Shown in pieces: positions 33,129 through 33,871 of a DNA stretch of 33,871 nucleotides. Numbering within the stretch: position 1 is the first letter of the stretch; each line of letters starts with the position of its first letter. Origin of the DNA: Streptomyces bobili (GTDB lineage Bacteria; Actinomycetota; Actinomycetes; Streptomycetales; Streptomycetaceae); assembly GCF_002154575.1 (NCBI RefSeq), contig NZ_MUBA01000264.1, forward strand, positions 1 to 33,871, read 5' to 3'. A model generated the notes under the pieces. That model searched no databases, was not told where the DNA came from, and saw nothing but the letters and a program-made list of their open reading frames with translations. The position numbers and the translations under genes were made by a program.

Positions 33129-33871
33129 TCATGGCAGCAGCCTCGGCTTCTTCCGGGCGGCGACGTCCTCGACCCAGCCGCAGGCCAGCACGAACACCAC
33201 GATCAGCAACCAGCCCACGGCGAACAGGAACCACTGGCTCTCCAGCGGCAGATACGCCTCGAAGGCGGGCACGTCCCAGCACCGGTCGATCAGCGGGACG
33301 GCCAGCACGAGGGCGATCTCGTGCCAGAGGTAGATCGTCACCGCGCGCGCGTTGAAGACGGTGACCAGCCGGTCGGTGCGCCGCAGCCGGGTCAGCCCGG
33401 CGAGGTCGATCCGGAAGTACTCCTTGGCCCACATCAGCAGCATCACGAAGCCGGCCGACCAGAAGGCCTGCGCGAGCGGGTTCTCGTCCAGGTCGTAGGT
33501 GCCGTACCCGGCCCGCCGCGAGAAGGCGTACCAGCCGCCGTACGCCATGGCGGCGAGGGAGAGGACGGCCACCGGGGCCGGCTTCAGGCGCTGGAGCACG
33601 CCGTCGCGGTGGGCGAAGCCGAGCATCCAGCAGAAGAGGTACGTCGCCAGGTCCCACAGGGCCGTGCCGACGCGGTTGTCGGGGCCCGCCCAGGCGAAGT
33701 TCAGGACCAGGACCGGGGCGAGGGAGGCGACCAGGACGGGGACCGGAGCGAGGCGGAACAGCCGGAGGAGGAGCGGGGAGAGCAGCACGAACCACAGGTA
33801 GGTGCGCAGGTACCAGAGGACCTCCCAGGCCTGCGCGCCCCAGGCGTTGCCCGGCGGATCTCCCAGCGGCA
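33129..33871 (-). CDS. acyltransferase-3 family membrane protein (3' part)
   Basis: This is the C-terminal part (247 codons visible) of a polytopic membrane protein; the frame is open to the window edge, so the start lies outside. About seven hydrophobic segments are seen. W-E-V-L-W-Y-L-R-T-Y-L-W-F and F-N-A-R-A-V-T-I-Y-L-W-H-E are typical of acyltransferase-3 (OafA/NodX-like) proteins, which O-acylate envelope glycans or lipids. The catalytic histidine region expected near the N-terminus is not in view. A GTG at 33788 could be mistaken for the start but lies inside a membrane segment. Confidence 0.8.
   Translation of the reverse strand, partial: PLGDPPGNAWGAQAWEVLWYLRTYLWFVLLSPLLLRLFRLAPVPVLVASLAPVLVLNFAWAGPDNRVGTALWDLATYLFCWMLGFAHRDGVLQRLKPAPVAVLSLAAMAYGGWYAFSRRAGYGTYDLDENPLAQAFWSAGFVMLLMWAKEYFRIDLAGLTRLRRTDRLVTVFNARAVTIYLWHEIALVLAVPLIDRCWDVPAFEAYLPLESQWFLFAVGWLLIVVFVLACGWVEDVAARKKPRLLP

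Noticed and set aside
33129..33788. Complete 219-residue acyltransferase starting at the GTG at 33788
   Set aside because: The frame continues upstream to the window edge with typical family residues (W-E-V-L-W-Y-L-R-T-Y), so the start is outside the window.

Overview
The window is a stretch of a Streptomyces-type actinobacterial chromosome. It is very GC-rich with G/C-dominated third codon positions, has many GTG starts and tightly overlapping operon genes, carries DnaA boxes of the TTGTCCACA/TTATCCACA form, and encodes a complete nuoA-N operon next to menaquinone genes. I saw no insertion sequence, CRISPR array, tRNA or rRNA. It begins inside a run of G, which may be a contig edge.

Layout. 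(1) About 1-6309, minus strand: a translationally coupled surface-glycan cluster. It holds a DegT/DnrJ/EryC1-type aminotransferase, a Wzx/MATE-like flippase fused to an extra membrane domain, a GT-C-like polytopic membrane protein, a small membrane protein and the start of another gene. Several of these carry in-frame tandem repeats. (2) 6310-9109, plus strand: a long regulatory region with two sets of 11-bp direct repeats, then fumarylacetoacetase and a solitary M56-type membrane metallopeptidase. (3) 9180-11249, minus: recQ, with a promoter that looks like the actinobacterial PafBC (RecA-independent DNA damage) type. (4) 11557-27632, minus: the 14-gene nuo operon for respiratory complex I, in the order nuoA to nuoN. 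It ends in a strong hairpin and starts behind a region with Rex/Crp-like operators. (5) 27633-28373: a 741-bp divergent regulatory region. (6) 28374-29928, plus: a secreted NlpC/P60 cell-wall hydrolase and a peptide deformylase. (7) 29985-33871: a MenJ/geranylgeranyl-reductase-type flavoprotein (minus), a GNAT acetyltransferase and a single-PASTA protein (plus), menG/ubiE methyltransferase (minus), and the 3' part of an acyltransferase-3 membrane protein running off the edge (minus).

How the genes work together. Complex I oxidises NADH and reduces menaquinone while pumping protons. MenG makes the final methylation of menaquinone, and the MenJ-like reductase probably saturates part of its isoprenoid tail, so the right half is a respiratory neighbourhood. 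The glycan cluster on the left is a separate unit that probably makes and exports an envelope polysaccharide.

No gene here is an obviously new system. The signals most worth following are a perfect 24-bp palindrome inside def, the PafBC-like recQ promoter, paired Rex/Crp-like sites in front of nuoA, the flippase fused to a decayed copy of its neighbour, the 11-bp repeat arrays upstream of fumarylacetoacetase, and a block of atypical codons inside nuoF.
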